Positions 17,812 to 27,324 are shown, counted from the first letter of the stretch. The stretch is DNA of 64,000 nucleotides from Clostridiales bacterium PH28_bin88 (GCA_000987045.1 LAKY01000054.1:1-64000); one strand, 5' to 3'. Notes: generated by a model not told the origin, from the letters alone. Made by a program: numbers and translations.

Positions 17812-19143
17812 TTGCAACAAGATGCGATGGAGGAAAAATACCGCCAAAAGTTTCCTCGTTCCAGGGAATTATATGAGGCCGCCAAAAAAATGATACCTGA
17901 TGGAATCACCCATGATATTCGTTACTCTGAGCCTTTCCCGGTATACATTACCCATGGCGCCGGGGCTCACAAATGGGACGTGGACGGGAACGAGTACATC
18001 GATTACTTCGGGGGCCACGGAGCCCTCCTGTTGGGGCATCAACATCCCCAGGTGGTAGAGGCGGTGGCGGACCAGGCCCGGAAAGGCACGCATTTCGGAG
18101 CCTGTCATCCCCTGGAAGTAGAATGGGCCCGGCTGGTTATAAGCTTGGTTCCCGGAGCCGACCTTGTGCGTTTTACCTCTTCGGGAACCGAGGCCACGCT
18201 GCTGGCGTTGCGGTTAGCCCGGGCCTTTACTGGAAGGGAAAGGGTAGTTAAGCTGGACGCCCATTTCCATGGATGGCACGATACGGTGGTGCCGGGCAGT
18301 GTTTCTGCGCGTTCTCCGGGTGTTCCCCGGAGTACTCTGGAGTGCGTCAAGCTTTGCCCGCCGAACGATGTTCAGGCCTTAGAGGCTGCCCTGGCTGAAC
18401 AGCCTACTGCGGCGATTATTCTGGAGCCCAGCGGGGCCAGCTTCGGTCGGGTGCCCGTAAGGCCGGGCTTTCTGGCGGAAGTCCGTGAACTGGGTACAAG
18501 ATTTGGGGCTGTGCTGATCTTCGACGAGGTGATTACCGGATTCCGGCTTGCTCCCGGTGGAGCCCAGGAATATTACGGTGTTAACGCCGATTTGGTGACA
18601 ATGGGGAAAATTGTGTCGGGCGGTCTGCCGGGGGGAGCGGTGGCCGGCAGGGGAGACATTATGGGGCTGTTGGAGATGAAGCGAGGCCTTGGGAAGGTCT
18701 CTCATCCTGGAACGTTTAATGGAAATCCTTTGTCTGCGGCAGCGGGCGTGGCGGCCCTGCGGATAATCGCGACCGGAGAGCCGATTGCCGCTGCCAATGC
18801 GAAAACCGCCGCCCTGATCAAAGGGTTTAACCGGGTGATCGCTGCTAAAGGAATTGACTGGTGCGCCTATGGCCATGCTTCCATTTTCCAGATCGCCATG
18901 AACTGCGATTGCGCAAAGAAGAGCGACTGTGTTAGGACGGTTTGCACCTACGACTGGCAGAAACTCCGGAACCACGATCGGCCGAAGGAGCTAAAGCTAC
19001 GGCGGAATATGCTGCTTAACGGTGTCGATTTCGTGGGGAGCGGGGGCTGGGTATCGGCGGTGCATAGTGACCTGGATATCGAGGAAACCATAGCGGCCTT
19101 CGAACGATCGGTGGAACAGATGTATACTAGCGAAGCAAACTAA
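17812..19143 (+). CDS. Class III aminotransferase, glutamate-1-semialdehyde-aminomutase-like
   Basis: The protein resembles glutamate-1-semialdehyde 2,1-aminomutases: GAGAHKWDVDGNEYIDY near the start, SGTEATLLALRLAR for the cofactor phosphate, IFDEVITGFR with the pyridine-binding Asp, and the PLP Lys in TMGKIVSGG. However the C-terminus has an unusual Cys-rich stretch (CDCAKKSDCVRTVC, about residues 364-377), and no other haem genes are near, so a catabolic beta- or omega-amino acid transaminase or aminomutase is more likely than HemL. TTG 17812 is chosen because AAGGAG (17798-17803) is eight bases upstream. It probably belonged to the ABC/HutC locus before the transposons landed. Confidence 0.8.
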   Translation: MQQDAMEEKYRQKFPRSRELYEAAKKMIPDGITHDIRYSEPFPVYITHGAGAHKWDVDGNEYIDYFGGHGALLLGHQHPQVVEAVADQARKGTHFGACHPLEVEWARLVISLVPGADLVRFTSSGTEATLLALRLARAFTGRERVVKLDAHFHGWHDTVVPGSVSARSPGVPRSTLECVKLCPPNDVQALEAALAEQPTAAIILEPSGASFGRVPVRPGFLAEVRELGTRFGAVLIFDEVITGFRLAPGGAQEYYGVNADLVTMGKIVSGGLPGGAVAGRGDIMGLLEMKRGLGKVSHPGTFNGNPLSAAAGVAALRIIATGEPIAAANAKTAALIKGFNRVIAAKGIDWCAYGHASIFQIAMNCDCAKKSDCVRTVCTYDWQKLRNHDRPKELKLRRNMLLNGVDFVGSGGWVSAVHSDLDIEETIAAFERSVEQMYTSEAN

Positions 19144-19238
19144 CTTACATTATCATATAACTGGAAATTGAGTGTCATAAGAGAATCTATCGCTTCATTG
19201 TAATTGTCCTTTATGTTGTTAATTGATACGCCACGTAA

Positions 19239-19421
19239 TTGCGCCTCATGTGGTATTTTAACTCTTTCAAGGCCTGTTGTCGTAAAGCGGCGCCGATCCC
19301 AGCAAAAGCCGATGCAGAGAAGCAGAAACTATTTATGGATCAAGAATTGAACCCTCGGATCGAGGAGGCAAAGCAGAGGAAACGGCTATCTTTGGTGATC
19401 CCATGCTTACCGCGGCCTTAA
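19239..19421 (+). pseudogene. Fragment of an IS630-family transposase
   Basis: About 45 codons (roughly 19260-19385) read KAAPIPAKADAEKQK and DQELNPRIEEAKQ, the linker that precedes the first catalytic Asp in IS630-type transposases. The following VDAAH segment is missing and both ends are lost. The rest of 19144-19469 shows nothing I recognise. Confidence 0.55.
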
Positions 19422-19469
19422 GGCAGGACCCGCAGCGTGGTTCCGGGAGAGATTGTATAGAAAATGAGA

Positions 19470-19493
19470 AACCCGGTTGATAACAACCGGGTT
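19470..19493 (-). terminator. Intrinsic terminator of the manganese catalase gene
   Basis: A perfect 10-bp stem (AACCCGGTTG/CAACCGGGTT) with a four-base loop lies ten bases past the catalase stop on the minus strand. It is followed there by a T-rich stretch. Confidence 0.8.
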
Positions 19494-19503
19494 AAACTCT
19501 GCT

Positions 19504-20301
19504 CTAGTGTTGGGGCTGTTGCCAGTCGGGGTTGTTCCGCGTATGGTCCATGGCCGGACCAGGGCCGGTTTCCCGCGGGCCATGGGGGTCGGGGTCGGGT
19601 CCGTACTGGGGCTGACTGCCATATTGCCGGTGGGGGTCATTTTCATAAACGAAGTCATTTCCCTGGTTCCAGGGGCCACGGGCATTTCCCGCACCCACGG
19701 ACAGATCCATGTACTTCTTGGAGAAGTCCGAGTCGCGGAAGTCTTTCATAACCCCGGTTCCTTCAGGCAGCCAGTTCAGTGCCTGGCTGAAAGAGGTAGC
19801 ATGAGATTCCTCCCGGCTCAGCAGGAAACGAATCATATCACGGACTCCCGGGTCATCGGTCTGCTGCAAAAGGCGCTCGTAGACTAATTTGGCCCGCATC
19901 TCGGCGGCAACGTTGGATCGGAGGTCGGTCCACAGGTCGCCGTTGGAGTTTATATAGCTGGCGTTCCAGGGGATGCCGGCGCTGTCTACCAACATGGGCC
20001 CGCCGCCTTCCACAAACATGCTGAGGGCAGGATAGTCTTTGGGTACACTGGACAGGTTGCCCAGGAGCAGGGCAATGCATTCTCCCACCATTTCAAAGTG
20101 ACTGAATTCCTCAGCGGCGATATCCTGCATCAGGTCGCGGATCCTCGGATCATTGCAGGCGAAGCTCTGGATCAGGTACTGCATTCCCGCCTTCAATTCC
20201 CCATTGGGTCCTCCAAACTGTTGCAGCAGGAGCACCGCGAACCGGGGGTCAGGCTGACTGACGCGCACATGATACTCGGTCTCCTTAATGTGTCTGAACA
20301 A
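19504..20301 (-). CDS. Manganese-containing catalase
   Basis: A di-manganese catalase of the ferritin-like fold, about 265 residues. The metal-ligand helices are visible: ELKAGMQYL, DIAAEEFSHFEM, NVAAEMRAKLVYE and SREESHATSF, giving the Glu and His ligands. It decomposes hydrogen peroxide, protecting an anaerobe or its spores; CotJC-like spore coat catalases are relatives. The start is TTG 20301 with AGAGGAG upstream. Its C-terminal tail is rich in Gly, Pro, Asn and His. It has its own terminator and stands alone. Confidence 0.9.
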   Translation of the reverse strand: MFRHIKETEYHVRVSQPDPRFAVLLLQQFGGPNGELKAGMQYLIQSFACNDPRIRDLMQDIAAEEFSHFEMVGECIALLLGNLSSVPKDYPALSMFVEGGGPMLVDSAGIPWNASYINSNGDLWTDLRSNVAAEMRAKLVYERLLQQTDDPGVRDMIRFLLSREESHATSFSQALNWLPEGTGVMKDFRDSDFSKKYMDLSVGAGNARGPWNQGNDFVYENDPHRQYGSQPQYGPDPDPHGPRETGPGPAMDHTRNNPDWQQPQH

Positions 20302-20504
20302 GCGTCTTCACTCCTCTAAATGGGATTAACGGAAATAGTTTGTACCAAATCCCTTTGAAGGCATGCAGAAAAATGGATGGTAATATATGCCTGTAGCCAG
20401 ATCCCAATCGTCTCTTTAACCAGGCAAGATGCAATAGGTCCAGTAACCGGTCGGAAAGGCTGGTTTTTTCTCCCGTAACCACTATGCTGGTCTTTTGTGT
20501 ACCA

Positions 20505-20587
20505 TCAGAAAGTATAATTTCGGTGGCAAGTGCAACTAAGGCTTCCGCCTGCGCCAAAGGCTTGGCGCAAACCAAGTTTTCTTTACC
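20505..20587 (+). repeat. Dispersed repeat copy A, overlapping the end of the MFS gene
   Basis: This copy contains TCAGAAAGTATAA (20505-20517) and then AAGTGCAACTA through CAAGTTTTCTTTACC (20528-20587). The same parts in the same order recur at 56087-56228. An internal hairpin, TGCGCCAA/TTGGCGCA, lies at 20550-20569. The last roughly 17 codons of the MFS gene are encoded by this repeat on the minus strand. Confidence 0.7.
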
Positions 20588-21795
20588 TTTTCTCCGCTTG
20601 TGACCAGTTGCCGTTGATCAATTGACCACCAGGCCGCTGCGGCGGAAAATCCCGCTAACACCGCCCCGGCCGCCAGCATGGGGGTTTTTCCTACGGTTAA
20701 GAGCAGGCTGAAGGATGGTGGCCCCAGGGCTACTCCAAAAAACCGGACACTGCCGTAAAGGGCAGTGATGCCGGCTCGTTCCTCCAACGGGACCGAACTG
20801 GTGACAAGGGTGTTTACCGCCGGTAAAACCAGCCCGGTCCCCAACCCGATCAGCGAGACTCCTATAAAAAAGATCCAATCGCGAGGGATCACGGACACCA
20901 CTGACATCGCCCCGGCGATAACCAGCAGACCGGTAAGCACGAAGGGCTTCAACAGGTGGTTGCGCCGCTGCAGGAAGCGACCGGAAAGGTATGAGGTGGC
21001 AGACATGGCCAGCACCGGTACAGACAGGGCGAGTCCTTTGGTCACCCCTACCAGGTGGTACCGGGTTTCCAGGACATCAGAAAGGAAGGAAAGGATGCCG
21101 AACAAAATCAGGAGCACTGTGCTTCCGGCCAGGTAACAGCCGGCGAGAGACTTACCCTTGCGCCGGAAAATCCCCCTGATTACCTTCAGGTAATTTGCCA
21201 GGGAGCGGTCCTGAGTTTTCAGCGGGGGTTCTTTGATCAACAACCAGACAGCCAGGGCTACGGGGAGAGCAAGAAAGGCATAGACAAAAAACAATGCGTA
21301 CCAGATAATCAGAGCGATTAATGAACCTAAAATAGGACTTATCACCTTACCCATGCCATTTGCCGCTTCAATGATGCCAAGGGCCTTACTCCTTTCCTGT
21401 TGCTGAAAAATGTCGCTGACCAGAGCCATGGCGATAGGGGCGGTACCAGCGGCGCCGATGCCCTGAATGACACGGCCCACCAGGAGTACATAGTAGGGCG
21501 AGGGCAGCAGCCATGCCGCCAGGCCGGAAACCAGCCCTCCCAGGCCGTATGTTATCAGGGCTGGGACGATGATCTTCTTCCGGCCGATTTTGTCGGCCAG
21601 GAACCCCAGGATCGGGATGCTTAGACCGGCGGGTAGGGAGAATAATGTGATGGTGAGTCCTACCTGCAGTTGGGAGACATGAAGCGCTTTCTGCATTTGC
21701 GGGAAGACAGGAATTAGCATGGAGTTGCCCAGTACCATCACCAGAGGGACGCCGCTTAAAGCAACCAGTTTTAACGTGCTGCTTTGTTTCTTCAC
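20536..21795 (-). CDS. MFS family multidrug/metabolite exporter
   Basis: A 419-residue major facilitator protein with about 12 membrane helices and the family loop GFLADKIGRKK between helices 2 and 3, followed by QGIGAAGTAPIAMAL in helix 4-5, typical of drug:H+ antiporters. GTG 21795 follows AAAGGAG on the minus strand. The last residues after about 400 come from dispersed repeat A, so the original C-terminus was probably replaced. The substrate is unknown. Confidence 0.85.
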   Translation of the reverse strand: MKKQSSTLKLVALSGVPLVMVLGNSMLIPVFPQMQKALHVSQLQVGLTITLFSLPAGLSIPILGFLADKIGRKKIIVPALITYGLGGLVSGLAAWLLPSPYYVLLVGRVIQGIGAAGTAPIAMALVSDIFQQQERSKALGIIEAANGMGKVISPILGSLIALIIWYALFFVYAFLALPVALAVWLLIKEPPLKTQDRSLANYLKVIRGIFRRKGKSLAGCYLAGSTVLLILFGILSFLSDVLETRYHLVGVTKGLALSVPVLAMSATSYLSGRFLQRRNHLLKPFVLTGLLVIAGAMSVVSVIPRDWIFFIGVSLIGLGTGLVLPAVNTLVTSSVPLEERAGITALYGSVRFFGVALGPPSFSLLLTVGKTPMLAAGAVLAGFSAAAAWWSIDQRQLVTSGEKVKKTWFAPSLWRRRKP

Positions 21796-22203
21796 GTTTA
21801 ACTCCTTTGATCCTAATTGCCGAGCACCTTTTATTATGCCTGAAGCCGGGGCCAGCTAGCCGGCTGAAATCAAGGGAAAATGCCCCATTTAAATTCCTAA
21901 CAAGTTATGTGCTTAACAAAGTTACCGTAACTACCAATTTTGCTTTACAAAAAAAAGAAACTTCCTGAAGGAGATCCGGAGTTAACGGCGAATATATTCT
22001 TGCAGGATTTGTTTCACGTGTTAGCATGAAGTGGCAGAAAAATTGTGAATACAGCTGAATCCAAAAGAAAAAATTATCTTTCCGTTGACAGGTGGGTAAC
22101 AGTATAAACTGGTATTCCCCGGGTAAGGGAGGTGAAAGGCGGCAGGGAGGGACAGCAGGTCGCGAGCAAAAAGAAATAAAATTTTCAAGGAGGTACGAAA
22201 AAA
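21796..22203. other. Intergenic region, no gene seen
   Basis: This stretch separates the divergent MFS and TRAP genes and should hold both promoters. Apart from the strong AAGGAGG at about 22189-22195 for the TRAP receptor I see no hairpin, repeat or coding frame that I can support. Confidence 0.5.
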
Positions 22204-23220
22204 GTGAGTAAAGTTGGTAAGAAGAAACTGATCTGGATTATCGTTGGTGTTTTTCTCATGAGCGTAGCCCTGGCCGGTTGCGGTGGCGGGGGCAAGGAAG
22301 CCGGCGGTCAAAAAGAAGCTCCCAAGAAACTGGAACTTCTCTTCGCCACCGGTGGTACCGCGGGTACTTACTATCCCCTGGGTGGAGCCATAGCTCAGGT
22401 GTGGAACTCGAACTACGACAAGGTGAATGTGACTGTGCAAGCCAGCGGCGCTTCTGTGGAAAATATCCGCTTGCTGGACAGTAAAGATGCCGACCTGGCC
22501 CTGGCCATGAACAACATCGCCGACGACGCATATAAAGGCGTTGGTTCTTTCAAAGAAGGCGCCAAGAAGAACTTTTTAGCCGTGGGTGTGGTTTACCCTG
22601 AGATCATGCAGGGTTTTGTGGCTGCCGACAGTGACATACAAACCATCGCCGATCTGAAAGGAAAGAAAGTGGCAGTGGGTCCAACCGGCAGCGGTACCGA
22701 GATCACTACCCACGCCATTGTACAGGCTTACGGGTTAGATTTTAAAGAGAAGAAAGACTTCGAACCCATCTATGCCACCTTTGCTGATGCTGTAGACCAG
22801 TTCAAGGACGGCCATGTTGACGCAGCATGGAACGCACTGGCCGCACCTGCCTCCGCCATCGTAGACGTTACCACCACAAAGGCTATTCGTTTCCTGGAAA
22901 TCACCGGGGCTGAACTGGAGAAACTGCAGAAAGACTTCCCCCTGGTAGCCCCGTATACAATCCCAGCCGGGACCTACAAGGGCGTTGATAAGGATGTTCA
23001 AACGGTTGCCCTCCAGGCTGCACTGTATGTCCGCGCTGACATGGACGAGGAAACCGTCTATAACTTGACCAAGATCATGTACGAAAAGAACACGGACATT
23101 GCCAAGGGCCATGATATGGGGAAACAGATTGTCATTGAAAGAGCACTGGCGGGAATCACCACCCCCATTCACCCGGGAGCGGCAAAGTACTATAAGGAAA
23201 AAGGCATCCAGCTTCCCTAA
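22204..23220 (+). CDS. TAXI family TRAP transporter solute-binding lipoprotein
   Basis: Start GTG 22204 behind AAGGAGGTACG. The signal peptide ends in the lipobox ALAGC, so it is a lipoprotein. The mature part begins with the TAXI signature ATGGTAGTYYPLGG and continues with the two-lobe fold. TAXI receptors bind amino acids, dicarboxylates or unknown ligands and hand them to a DctQM-type permease using ion gradients. The permease fusion lies two genes downstream, and the amino-acid catabolic genes beyond suggest an amino acid ligand. Confidence 0.9.
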   Translation: MSKVGKKKLIWIIVGVFLMSVALAGCGGGGKEAGGQKEAPKKLELLFATGGTAGTYYPLGGAIAQVWNSNYDKVNVTVQASGASVENIRLLDSKDADLALAMNNIADDAYKGVGSFKEGAKKNFLAVGVVYPEIMQGFVAADSDIQTIADLKGKKVAVGPTGSGTEITTHAIVQAYGLDFKEKKDFEPIYATFADAVDQFKDGHVDAAWNALAAPASAIVDVTTTKAIRFLEITGAELEKLQKDFPLVAPYTIPAGTYKGVDKDVQTVALQAALYVRADMDEETVYNLTKIMYEKNTDIAKGHDMGKQIVIERALAGITTPIHPGAAKYYKEKGIQLP

Positions 23221-23271
23221 TAATTAAGGGGTATCAAGGCCGGGTCTAAACAACCCGGCCTTACTAAAGTC

Positions 23272-23787
23272 ATGAAGAAGACACTATTGCTGTCATTGTT
23301 GGCTCTCGTAATATTGGCCAGTGCTTACCCCCTGACAGTGTTGGAGGTGGCGCGGGGACGTACCGGAGAGGTTCTTTACCAGTACCCGGTCCGGGTGGGT
23401 GAAGAGTTTAAGCTTATCTTTATTCATTCTGTGACTTTGCGGCCGGTTGAGGAGACCTACCGGGTCACTCCCGACCGGAAACTTGCCATCGTGGAAATGG
23501 TTTTTGACGATAATGGGCCCAACCTGCCTGCTTACCCTGAAGGTGCTACCCGGTGGATCATTGAAGAAAACCGGTGGCGGGTGGTGGATTATGATATTTT
23601 GTTGCAGGAAATTCCTTTACTGGTAGCCAAATATGTAGCCAACCACACACTGGTGATTAATGGTCACAAGGTCTCCCTGGTCAAGGTGGCCGGGCCGGGC
23701 CAAGACGTCAAGATTCGGGCTACCCGTATTTCACTGATAGAGTATGTTTGGAGAGGGTGTTCCACATGGCTAAACCGGAACAGATGA
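23272..23787 (+). CDS. DUF1850 domain-containing protein
   Basis: A 171-residue protein with an N-terminal signal or membrane segment and the DUF1850 pattern FIHSVTLRPVEETYRV. DUF1850 genes are habitually placed between TAXI receptor and fused TRAP permease genes, as here. The function is unknown; an accessory role in transport is inferred. Its end overlaps the beginning of the permease gene by 22 bases. Confidence 0.8.
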   Translation: MKKTLLLSLLALVILASAYPLTVLEVARGRTGEVLYQYPVRVGEEFKLIFIHSVTLRPVEETYRVTPDRKLAIVEMVFDDNGPNLPAYPEGATRWIIEENRWRVVDYDILLQEIPLLVAKYVANHTLVINGHKVSLVKVAGPGQDVKIRATRISLIEYVWRGCSTWLNRNR

Positions 23788-25724
23788 TTGACGCACAAAA
23801 ACAAGCAGAGTTGATGGCAAAGTACGACAGGGAGTATTCTTACCGGCGGTTGCAAGGCCCCATGGCACGGGTTGTATCGGTGCTTGCGATTGTTTGGGCT
23901 CTGTTCCAGCTTAGAACAGCTGCTCTGGGAGTATTTCCGCCCACGATCCAGCGGGCGACGCACCTGGGATTTGCCCTGGTTCTGGTCTACCTGCTGTACC
24001 CCTTACGGCGTGGTGACCGTAGAAATACTATTCCATGGTACGATTACCTTTTGGCGGCCTTGTCGGCGGTAGCCACCGGCTATCATCTGGTTTTTTACGA
24101 GGACCTCATCAGAAGGGCTGGGGCTTATACCACCATTGATACCGTTATAGCAGGTATGGGTATCCTGCTGGTGCTGGAGGCCGCCCGCCGGGTAGTGGGA
24201 CCGGTATTGGTAACGATAGCTTCGTTATTCCTGCTCTACGGGTATTTTGGGCCGGTAATGCCGGGCTTCCTGGGGCACCGCGGCTACACAGTAACCAGGA
24301 TCATTACCCACAGCTTCATCTCCACCGAAGGGATTCTCGGGGTGCCCATTGCCGTCTCTTCCACATTTATTTTTCTGTTTCTGATATTTGCTACTTTCCT
24401 GCGAAAAACCGGTATAGGTGACTGGCTGACCAATCTGGCTGTTTCCGTTACCGGACACGCTGTTGGGGGGCCCGCCAAGGCGGCGGTGGTGGCAAGTGCC
24501 TGCCAGGGGACGGTTTCCGGCAGTTCTGTGGCCAATGTAGTAGGGACTGGCTCAGTGACCATTCCCTTGATGAAGAGTATAGGTTATCGCAAGGAGTTCG
24601 CCGGTGCGGTAGAGGCGGCAGCTTCTACCGGGGGACAGTTGATGCCCCCCATCATGGGCGCGGCGGCCTTTATCATGACGGAGTTTACCGGGCTACCCTA
24701 CATTAAAATTGCGGCAGCAGCGGCTATCCCCGCTATCCTGTACTTTACCGGCATTTTCGTGATGGTACACCTGGAGGCTAAGCGCACCGGCCTGCAAGGG
24801 ATGCCTAAGAGCCAGCTGCCTCGCACCTCCAAACTGTTGAAGGAAAAGTGGTACTTGCTGCTCCCCATTGTGGGAATTGTTTACTTCCTGGTGGCGGGGT
24901 TCACCGCCATGAAGGCTGCGTACTATGGCATCCTGCTTACGATCCTGGTGAGCTTTATTAGCAAGGATACGCGGCTTACCTTTAAACAGATTATCCAGGC
25001 ATTGGATGAGGGTGCGCGCGGGGCAGTCCCGGTGGCGGCGGCCTGCGCGACAGCAGGCGTATTGGTGGGGATTATCACTCTTACGGGCCTTGGGCTCAAG
25101 ATGGCCAACGGCATCGTCGACCTGTCCCACGGCAGCATTTACCTCACCATGCTGTTTACCATGGTTGCCTCCATCATCCTGGGAATGGGGGTGCCTACCA
25201 CAGCCAACTACATCATCCAGGCTACCATCGCCGCACCGGCGCTGGTGGCGGTGGGGGTACCGGTGATCGCGGCGCACCTGTTCGTCTTCTACTTCGGGAT
25301 AGTGGCGGATATTACGCCGCCGGTGGCACTGGCAGCCTTTGCCGCTTCGGGTATATCCGGGTCTGAGCCCTTGAAAACCGGTTTCAACGCCTCCAAGCTG
25401 GCCTTTGCGGCTTTCCTGGTTCCGTTTATTTTCGCCACTTCACCGGTACTGGTGCTGGTTAATGTGACAGGGGTAGAGATTGTTAAAGCCTTGATCACCG
25501 CCTTCATCGGTATGGTGGGGATTGGCGGCGGGTTAACCGGGTTTTTGGTGGACAAAGCCAGGTGGTGGGAGCGGATTGTGCTGGTAGTCGGAGGGGTGAT
25601 GCTGGTTGATCCGCAAACCCTGACCGATATTATCGGGGTGGTACTCGTAGTACTGGTTTACTTGTTCCAGTGGCAGCGGGCGTCCCGGGCGGATCATCAA
25701 ACAAAACGCAGAATAGAGCAATAG
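23766..25724 (+). CDS. TRAP transporter permease, fused 4TM/12TM
   Basis: At about 652 residues this is the fused DctQ-DctM permease typical of TAXI systems. The N-terminal helices form the small subunit. The large subunit follows with conserved segments such as AAVVASACQGTVSGSSVANV, TGGQLMPPIMGAAAF and MGVPTTANYI. ATG 23766 is chosen because GAGAGGG lies nine bases upstream; the frame is open further up but overlaps DUF1850 more. An intrinsic terminator follows at 25742, so the receptor, DUF1850 and permease form one unit. Confidence 0.9.
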   Translation: MAKPEQMIDAQKQAELMAKYDREYSYRRLQGPMARVVSVLAIVWALFQLRTAALGVFPPTIQRATHLGFALVLVYLLYPLRRGDRRNTIPWYDYLLAALSAVATGYHLVFYEDLIRRAGAYTTIDTVIAGMGILLVLEAARRVVGPVLVTIASLFLLYGYFGPVMPGFLGHRGYTVTRIITHSFISTEGILGVPIAVSSTFIFLFLIFATFLRKTGIGDWLTNLAVSVTGHAVGGPAKAAVVASACQGTVSGSSVANVVGTGSVTIPLMKSIGYRKEFAGAVEAAASTGGQLMPPIMGAAAFIMTEFTGLPYIKIAAAAAIPAILYFTGIFVMVHLEAKRTGLQGMPKSQLPRTSKLLKEKWYLLLPIVGIVYFLVAGFTAMKAAYYGILLTILVSFISKDTRLTFKQIIQALDEGARGAVPVAAACATAGVLVGIITLTGLGLKMANGIVDLSHGSIYLTMLFTMVASIILGMGVPTTANYIIQATIAAPALVAVGVPVIAAHLFVFYFGIVADITPPVALAAFAASGISGSEPLKTGFNASKLAFAAFLVPFIFATSPVLVLVNVTGVEIVKALITAFIGMVGIGGGLTGFLVDKARWWERIVLVVGGVMLVDPQTLTDIIGVVLVVLVYLFQWQRASRADHQTKRRIEQ

Positions 25725-25741
25725 AAAGTAATTGCTTCATC

Positions 25742-25764
25742 AACCGCGGCAACGCGGTTTTTTT
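25742..25764 (+). terminator. Intrinsic terminator of the TRAP operon
   Basis: AACCGCG, the loop GCAA and CGCGGTT form a seven-base stem at 25742-25759, with seven consecutive T residues at 25758-25764. Confidence 0.85.
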
Positions 25765-25894
25765 CCGTAAAAAAGTCCATTGGGCAGAAGGAATAATGTG
25801 CGGGATGGCGAATACTTTTCATTTAGATGCAAGAAATCATGCACCAGAATCATAACAAGATGCATATCCTGCATATGAAGGGAGTGGGAGAATA

Positions 25895-27229
25895 GTGTCC
25901 GACAATGTTTTCTACCGGAGCGTCCGCAAAAAGTATCACGTGGTGGAACGGGGCGATGGCATCTACCTGTACGACCAGGCCGGAAAGCGGTATATCGACG
26001 CGTGTTCCGGCTCGGCGGTATCCAACATCGGTCATGGAAATCCCAAGGTGATTGCGGCGTTGACCGCCCAGGCGCAAAAGGTAGCCTTTACCCACCTTTC
26101 CCGCTGGACTTCGGAACCCCTGCAGAAACTGGCGGACATGGTGGCGGAGATGGCTCCGGGCAGCCTGAATAAACTTTACCTGGTTTCCGGTGGCTCAGAG
26201 GCAACCGAATCCGCACTGAAGATGGCCCGGCAGTACTACCTGGAACGGGACGGAGCCAGCAACAAGTACAAGGTTATTTCCCGCTGGAAAACATTCCACG
26301 GCAATACCATCGGCGCATTGTCCATGACGGGGGACAACCGGCGGAAAAAATACACTCCGCTGCTTTTGGATTTTCCCAAGATCTCACCTCCTTACTGCTA
26401 TCGCTGCGCTTACGGAAATGAGCCGTCTTCCTGCGGCATGGACTGCGCATGGGAATTGGAGCGGGTTCTCAATCTGGTTGGGGCGGAGAGCGTGGCAGCC
26501 TTTATCGCTGAGCCGGTGATCGGAGCCGCCTCCGGCGCAGTGGTGCCGCCTGACGGGTATTTTAAGGTAATCCGCGAGATCTGCGATCGTCATGATATCC
26601 TGTTTATTGCCGACGAAGTAATGACCGGTTTTGGGCGTACCGGGTCCATGTTTGCCATGGAGCAATTTGGAGTGGTACCTGACTTGATCACTGTAGCCAA
26701 AGGGATGAGCGCGGGTTACGTTCCCCTGGGCGGAGTGGTTGTCAAAGACGAGATCTACGAGACCTTTAAAAAAGGTTCCGGCGTGTTCGTTCACGGTCAT
26801 ACCTACGGTGGTAATCCCCTCGCGGCTGCTGTGGCGGTGGCGGTGCTGGAAGTCCTCCAGGAAGAAAACCTGGTGGAAAACTCCCGGGTGATGGGACAGT
26901 ACTTGTTGGAGCAACTGGGGGAAAAACTCTCCGGTTCTCCCTTTATCGGTGACATCCGTGGGCGTGGCTTGATGCAGGGCGTGGAACTGGTTCGGGACAA
27001 GGCAACCAAAGCCCCTTTCGACCCGAAATTGAATGTAGCGGAAAAGGCCACCAATGTTTTGATGGAACACGGAGTAGTGGTATATCCCGGCACCGGTGCG
27101 GCGGACGGGGTTGCGGGCGATCACTTTTTACTGGCCCCGCCGCTAATCATCACCAGGGAACAAGTGGACGATCTGGTCCAGAGGATGGTGTCGGCGTTTG
27201 GTGAACTGGATCAAAGCCTGGCCAATTAG
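25895..27229 (+). CDS. Class III (omega) aminotransferase
   Basis: This 444-residue enzyme shows the class III hallmarks: SGGSEATESALKMARQY for the cofactor phosphate, FIADEVMTGFGRTG with the pyridine-binding Asp, TVAKGMSAGY with the PLP Lys, and HGHTYGGNPLA. These enzymes move amino groups from beta-, gamma- or omega-amino acids, or from alpha-amino acids, to pyruvate or 2-oxoglutarate. Start GTG 25895 follows GGGAGTGGGAG. It lies between a TRAP importer and BKACE/CoA-transferase genes, which suggests it makes a beta-keto acid for cleavage. That pathway assignment is inference. Confidence 0.85.
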   Translation: MSDNVFYRSVRKKYHVVERGDGIYLYDQAGKRYIDACSGSAVSNIGHGNPKVIAALTAQAQKVAFTHLSRWTSEPLQKLADMVAEMAPGSLNKLYLVSGGSEATESALKMARQYYLERDGASNKYKVISRWKTFHGNTIGALSMTGDNRRKKYTPLLLDFPKISPPYCYRCAYGNEPSSCGMDCAWELERVLNLVGAESVAAFIAEPVIGAASGAVVPPDGYFKVIREICDRHDILFIADEVMTGFGRTGSMFAMEQFGVVPDLITVAKGMSAGYVPLGGVVVKDEIYETFKKGSGVFVHGHTYGGNPLAAAVAVAVLEVLQEENLVENSRVMGQYLLEQLGEKLSGSPFIGDIRGRGLMQGVELVRDKATKAPFDPKLNVAEKATNVLMEHGVVVYPGTGAADGVAGDHFLLAPPLIITREQVDDLVQRMVSAFGELDQSLAN

Positions 27230-27253
27230 GTTAGTTGGTTGCCAGGAAACTCG

Positions 27254-27324
27254 GTCGTCAGGAAGCAGGCGGCAGGAGATGGTTCTCGTTTACGGTTTTC
27301 TCCCGGTTCCTGCTGCCTGACGAC
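27254..27324. repeat. Long imperfect intergenic hairpin
   Basis: GTCGTCAGGAAGCAGG (27254-27269) pairs with CCTGCTGCCTGACGAC (27309-27324) at 15 of 16 positions around a 39-base loop. It has no T-run. Its CTGAC/GTCAG composition resembles elements at 44475-44565 and 60655-60755. Confidence 0.6.

Noticed and set aside
17812..19143. Naming the GSA-aminomutase-like gene hemL
   Set aside because: It lacks haem gene neighbours, has a Cys-rich C-terminal insert and lies in a catabolic locus; the general fold alone does not justify the name.
20285..20575. A 96-codon minus-strand frame between catalase and MFS genes
   Set aside because: Its beginning is dispersed-repeat DNA and its end overlaps the catalase start; no family resemblance, so I do not call it a gene.
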